Part shown: positions 5,729 through 8,801 of the stretch, piece by piece | Numbering within the stretch: the first letter of the stretch is position 1 | How the letters are laid out: the number at the start of each line of letters is the position of its first letter | Assembly: GCA_022508735.1 (NCBI GenBank) | Contig: JAFLUQ010000100.1 | Coordinates: 1-8,801 of the forward strand | Reading direction: 5' to 3' | Origin: Oscillospiraceae bacterium | GTDB taxonomy: Bacteria > Bacillota > Clostridia > UMGS1883 | Length of the DNA: 8,801 bases | The notes under the pieces: generated by a model | Seen by the model: the letters and a program-made list of their open reading frames with translations, nothing else | Databases searched by the model: none | What the model was told of the DNA's origin: nothing | Program-made: the position numbers and the translations under genes

Positions 5729-7027
5729 ATGTTTGTATCAGAAGCACTTAATATAAATGAGAAAAATCATCTCACGATCGGCGGCTGCGACGCGGTGGAG
5801 CTGGCCAAGCAGTACGGCACTCCCCTCTATGTAGTAGATGAGACCGCCGTTCGCCGCCACTGCCGCACCTATAAAGATGCGATCGACAAGTTCTATGGCG
5901 GCAACGGTTTGGTGTTCTACGCGTCTAAGGCCATGTGCAATCTTGAAACCCTGCGCATAGTGTGCAGCGAGGGCCTTGGGGCCGATGTTGTCTCCGGCGG
6001 TGAGCTGTATACTGCGCTTAAGGCCGGTATGCCCGCGGAAAAGCTGTGTATGCACGGCAATAACAAAACGTACGAAGAATTGGTTTATGCCATTGAGAGC
6101 GGCGTTGGCCGTATTGTGGTAGACAATAAGCCGGAGCTCGATACCATCGACGCTATTTGCCGTGAAAAGGGAAAGAAGCAGAAGGTGCTTTTCCGTATAA
6201 AGCCAGGCATTGACGCCCATACACACAGCTTTATCATGACCGGGCAGATTGACTCGAAGTTCGGCTTTGCCCTCGAGACCGGTGAAGCTCACGATATAAT
6301 CCGCCACGCACTGACTCTCAGCAGCATCGAGGTCGGCGGCGTACATTGCCACATCGGCTCACAGATACACGAGCTTGAACCCTTCCGTCAGGCGGCCGTT
6401 GTGCTTGCCGGGCTTATTGCTGACATCAAGGCCGAGACCGGATACGAAATGAAGGAAATGAATCTTGGCGGCGGCTACGGCGTTATGTACACTGAGGACG
6501 ACGACCCCATCGAGTTCGACAAATATATTGAAGCTGTGGGCGAGGCTCTGCGCGCGGCCTGCGATGAAAAGGGCATAGCCCTGCCCTTTGTTATGATGGA
6601 GCCGGGGCGCAGCATCGTCGGCACGGCGGGTATAACCCTCTATACCGTAGGCGGCATTAAGGATATTCCAGGTGTTCGCCGATACGTAAGCATTGACGGA
6701 GGTATGTGCGATAACCCCAGATATATACTTTACGAGTCCGTATATAAGGCTCTTGTGGCCAACAAGGCCGGTGATGCCGCTGTAGATAAGGTGACTATTG
6801 CCGGAAAATGCTGCGAGAGCGGCGACCTCATAGGCAAGGATATGCCTATTCAGAGCGTTGAGGTCGGCGACACGGTTGCCGTGCTCACCACCGGCGCCTA
6901 TAACTACTCAATGTCCTCCAACTACAACCGTATTCCCCGCCCCGCTATGGTAATGACCAAAGACGGCGAGAGCAGAATTGTTGTAAAACGTGAGACCTAT
7001 GAGGATTTAATAAGAAATGATATTTAA
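5729..7027 (+). CDS. lysA: Diaminopimelate decarboxylase LysA
   Basis: LysA removes CO2 from meso-diaminopimelate to give L-lysine, the last step of the pathway, using pyridoxal phosphate (PLP) in the cytoplasm. The 432-residue product is a fold-type III PLP enzyme of usual length. The PLP lysine is Lys67 in VFYASKAMCN. Further motifs are HIGSQI at 208-213, the phosphate-binding glycines LGGGYG at 246-251, EPGRSIV at 291-297, the active-site CESGD at 362-366, and GAYNYSM at 389-395 with the PLP-contacting tyrosine Tyr391. All key residues are present, so the enzyme should be active. GGAGG (5717-5721) lies 7 bases before the ATG, and a well-formed promoter precedes it. The stop codon is 12 bases before the next gene, so lysA is the first gene of a probable lysA-protease-scpA-scpB operon. 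Confidence 0.97.
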   Translation: MFVSEALNINEKNHLTIGGCDAVELAKQYGTPLYVVDETAVRRHCRTYKDAIDKFYGGNGLVFYASKAMCNLETLRIVCSEGLGADVVSGGELYTALKAGMPAEKLCMHGNNKTYEELVYAIESGVGRIVVDNKPELDTIDAICREKGKKQKVLFRIKPGIDAHTHSFIMTGQIDSKFGFALETGEAHDIIRHALTLSSIEVGGVHCHIGSQIHELEPFRQAAVVLAGLIADIKAETGYEMKEMNLGGGYGVMYTEDDDPIEFDKYIEAVGEALRAACDEKGIALPFVMMEPGRSIVGTAGITLYTVGGIKDIPGVRRYVSIDGGMCDNPRYILYESVYKALVANKAGDAAVDKVTIAGKCCESGDLIGKDMPIQSVEVGDTVAVLTTGAYNYSMSSNYNRIPRPAMVMTKDGESRIVVKRETYEDLIRNDI

Positions 7028-7039
7028 GGAAGTGGCACT

Positions 7040-7702
7040 ATGCTTTGGTTTCAGCTATCCAGTTTGACAGCTTATGCTCAGCGCTTTTTGGTGCTGTTCA
7101 CGGCGATAACCATTCACGAGTTCGCCCACGGCTTTGTGGCGGACCGCCTTGGCGACCCTACGGCGCGAAACAGCGGGCGTCTGACACTGAACCCGCTCTC
7201 CCATCTGGATCCCATCGGCGCAATCTGCATGGTGTTGTTCGGCTTCGGCTGGGCCAAGCCTGTGCCCTTTAACCCCTTCTATTTCAGGAACAGAAAGCGG
7301 GACACAGCCCTTGTATCTCTGGCCGGACCGGCGGCAAATATACTGCTGGCCTTTGCCTCGACGATTATTTATGTTCCGTTTATAGTGTTCGTATTTTCAA
7401 GGTTTCCCAACCCGGTGACCATATTTATTCTGGGCACACTTCAGTCGCTGGTATCACTGAATATCGGTTTTGCGGTATTTAACCTGATACCCTTCCCTCC
7501 GCTGGATGGCAGCAAGATACTCGGAGCAATTCTGCCCAATTCCACCTATATGGATCTGCTCCGTTACGAGCGCTTCGGTTTCCCTGTGCTGTTCATCCTG
7601 TCGCTGACGGGTATACTTGGCCGGGTGCTGGGTGTGATAATTGAACCGGTCTACTATTTGTGGGAGATTTTCGCTAACTTCTTGCTTCATCTGATAATAT
7701 AG
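7040..7702 (+). CDS. Site-2 protease family (M50) membrane metalloprotease
   Basis: The product is a 220-residue membrane protein of the compact M50/site-2 protease group. The zinc-binding motif HEFAH (26-30) lies in the first hydrophobic segment, supplying two histidines and the catalytic glutamate. The third ligand is probably Asp156 in NLIPFPPLDGSKIL. Other family signatures are GRLTLNPLSHLDPIG (46-60), FGWAKPVPFNP (69-79) and SLAGPAANILLA (93-104). Hydrophobic segments lie near 10-32, 58-70, 90-120, 126-155 and 180-202. There is no PDZ domain, as in the short bacterial subgroup. Such enzymes cut substrates within the membrane, but the target here is unknown. AAGGAAG (7026-7032) overlaps the lysA stop and sits 7 bases before the ATG, which implies co-expression with lysA. 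scpA follows after 37 bases. Confidence 0.93.
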   Translation: MLWFQLSSLTAYAQRFLVLFTAITIHEFAHGFVADRLGDPTARNSGRLTLNPLSHLDPIGAICMVLFGFGWAKPVPFNPFYFRNRKRDTALVSLAGPAANILLAFASTIIYVPFIVFVFSRFPNPVTIFILGTLQSLVSLNIGFAVFNLIPFPPLDGSKILGAILPNSTYMDLLRYERFGFPVLFILSLTGILGRVLGVIIEPVYYLWEIFANFLLHLII

Positions 7703-7739
7703 ATCAATAAAAAGCCGCAGCGCGAAGGGAGGAGGCCGA

Positions 7740-8489
7740 ATGGCTTCGGAAGAGCTGTCATTTAAAATTGCGGCCTTCGAGGGGCCGCTCGATCTGCTGC
7801 TGCACCTTATATCAAAAAATAAGGTCAGCATATGGGATATTCCCATTGCGGAAATAACCGACCAGTATTTTGAATATATGGCCGCCATGCAGGAGCTTGA
7901 TATGGAGCTTGGCGGAGAGTTTTTGGTGATGGCGTCGCAGCTGCTACTGATAAAGTCGCGTATGCTGCTTCCCGCCCCCGAGGAGGAGGAAGAGGATCCG
8001 CGTATGGAGCTGGCCGAACGGCTGGAGGAATACCGCCGCTACAAGCTCATTGCCGCTGATATGGACAAGCTTCAGCACTCCCGTGACAATGTGGTGTTCA
8101 AGGGAGAGGAACCGTTAGACTTTCCGAAGGTAAAGCTCGAAAACAAGCAGCTTGAGGTAGGGACCCTGTTTGCAGCTTTTATGACGGTGCTTCAGCGCGG
8201 CGCTGAGAAGGTGCAGCTAAAGCCCGGCAGCTTCAGGGGCGTAATAGGCCGCACGAACTACAGCATCCGCCTCGCTACGACGAACCTGCTCGGTAAGCTC
8301 GACGGCGATGACGCGGTGGAGTTCGGCGATCTGTTTGACGGTCTGCACGCTCGGGGAGAATACGTGGCGACGTTTCTGGCCCTGTTAGAACTTATAAAAG
8401 AAAATTTCGTGTCCGTCGTCGAGGACGACGGTAAAATATACTGTATGCGTGGTGAAAAAGATGGCGAGTATGCCTTCGAGGAATATTGA
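7740..8489 (+). CDS. scpA: Segregation and condensation protein A
   Basis: ScpA is the kleisin subunit that bridges the heads of the SMC dimer and binds ScpB, forming the condensin that organises and segregates the chromosome. The product has 249 residues, a usual length. The N-terminal signature FKIAAFEGPLDLLLHLISKN (8-27) is followed by IWDIPIAEITDQY and the helix FLVMASQLLLIKSRMLLP, which is the SMC-neck contact region. A very acidic linker (EEEEED, 81-86) precedes the central ScpB-binding part. The C-terminal winged-helix region (about 170-249) includes RGEYVATFLALLELIKENFVSVVED. AGGGAGGAGG (7726-7735) gives an unusually strong ribosome binding site for the ATG at 7740. The end overlaps scpB. 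Confidence 0.97.
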   Translation: MASEELSFKIAAFEGPLDLLLHLISKNKVSIWDIPIAEITDQYFEYMAAMQELDMELGGEFLVMASQLLLIKSRMLLPAPEEEEEDPRMELAERLEEYRRYKLIAADMDKLQHSRDNVVFKGEEPLDFPKVKLENKQLEVGTLFAAFMTVLQRGAEKVQLKPGSFRGVIGRTNYSIRLATTNLLGKLDGDDAVEFGDLFDGLHARGEYVATFLALLELIKENFVSVVEDDGKIYCMRGEKDGEYAFEEY

Positions 8490-8801
8490 GGCGGCGGTAG
8501 AAGCGGTGTTGTTTTCCGTCGGCGAGGCCGTAGAAATGGAAAGGCTTCGCTCGGCGCTTGAAGTGACCGACGATGAATTATCGGAGGCCGTCGCAGCGCT
8601 TAAACAGCGCCTTGAAGACGAGGGCCGCGGAATACGGCTCATTGAAATAGAAGACAGTGTTCAGCTTTGCTCCGCACCGGAGTGCTTCGGCTATGTGCAG
8701 AAGGCTGTTCAGCTGAGAAAACAGCTGGGGCTAAGTGCCGCAGCGCTGGAAACTCTTTCTATAATCGCGTATAATCAGCCTGTTACAAAGGGAAAAATAG
8801 A
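8461..8801 (+). CDS. scpB: Segregation and condensation protein B (N-terminal part)
   Basis: The gene runs off the right edge; about 113 codons are visible from ATG 8461. The start (SRNIEAAVEAVLFSVGEAVEM) matches the ScpB N-terminus, and LSAAALETLSIIAYNQPVTKGKI near the end is the highly conserved ScpB segment in the second winged-helix domain. ScpB dimers bind ScpA and modulate the SMC complex. Two in-frame ATGs are possible, 8461 and 8470, giving overlaps with scpA of 29 or 20 bases. Neither has a strong ribosome binding site, so translation is probably coupled to scpA. I chose the first; the conserved domain begins only a few residues after the second, so that one is almost as likely. Confidence 0.95.
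   Translation, partial: MASMPSRNIEAAVEAVLFSVGEAVEMERLRSALEVTDDELSEAVAALKQRLEDEGRGIRLIEIEDSVQLCSAPECFGYVQKAVQLRKQLGLSAAALETLSIIAYNQPVTKGKI

Noticed and set aside
5738..6352. A 204-codon open frame on the minus strand.
   Set aside because: It is antisense to lysA, whose PLP-enzyme motifs are unmistakable on the + strand.

Overview
The window looks like a chromosomal stretch from a member of the Bacillota, most likely class Clostridia and near the Oscillospirales. This is inferred from three things: the gene families (a clostridial-type EcfA1/EcfA2/EcfT module, a DUF5711-like membrane protein, and lysA next to a site-2 protease and scpAB), the moderately GC-rich DNA with many ATA isoleucine codons, and strong AGGAGG-type ribosome binding sites. 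All recognisable genes lie on the + strand. I see no tRNA, rRNA, CRISPR array, insertion sequence or phage gene.

Layout. Bases 1-434 hold the C-terminal part of a class I SAM-dependent methyltransferase of the RlmI/COG1092 type. Bases 490-3789 are a tightly packed group. It starts with one long gene in which the two energy-coupling-factor ATPases, EcfA1 and EcfA2, are fused into a single 590-residue protein. ecfT follows with an 8-base overlap, then truA with a 1- or 4-base overlap. After a 14-base gap comes a membrane-anchored beta-propeller-like protein of the DUF5711 type (3804-4928). A 136-base spacer then carries a 13-bp GC-rich hairpin followed by a perfect 13-bp AT-rich inverted repeat. 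A CvpA-family membrane protein with a non-ATG start follows (about 5068-5661).

A good sigma-A-type promoter (TTGATT, 17 bp, TAAAAT with an extended -10 TG) stands just after cvpA. It should drive a second run: lysA (last step of lysine synthesis), an M50/site-2 protease-like membrane protein, scpA, and scpB (cut by the window end). ScpA and ScpB are the partners of SMC in chromosome condensation and segregation.

How the genes work together. The fused ATPase plus EcfT form the energising half of an ECF vitamin/micronutrient importer. No substrate-binding S component is present, so this is most likely a shared (group II) module serving S components encoded elsewhere. The ecfA-ecfT-truA order matches the end of the classical Bacillota ribosomal-protein cluster, but the ribosomal genes that normally flank it are absent. 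The rest is mostly housekeeping. I found no clear evidence of a new defence, mobile or biosynthetic system. The points most worth a second look are the ATPase fusion with its AT-rich linker (27% GC by hand count, containing an 18-bp perfect palindrome), the double-hairpin spacer at 4930-5023, and the uncharacterised DUF5711/CvpA pair.
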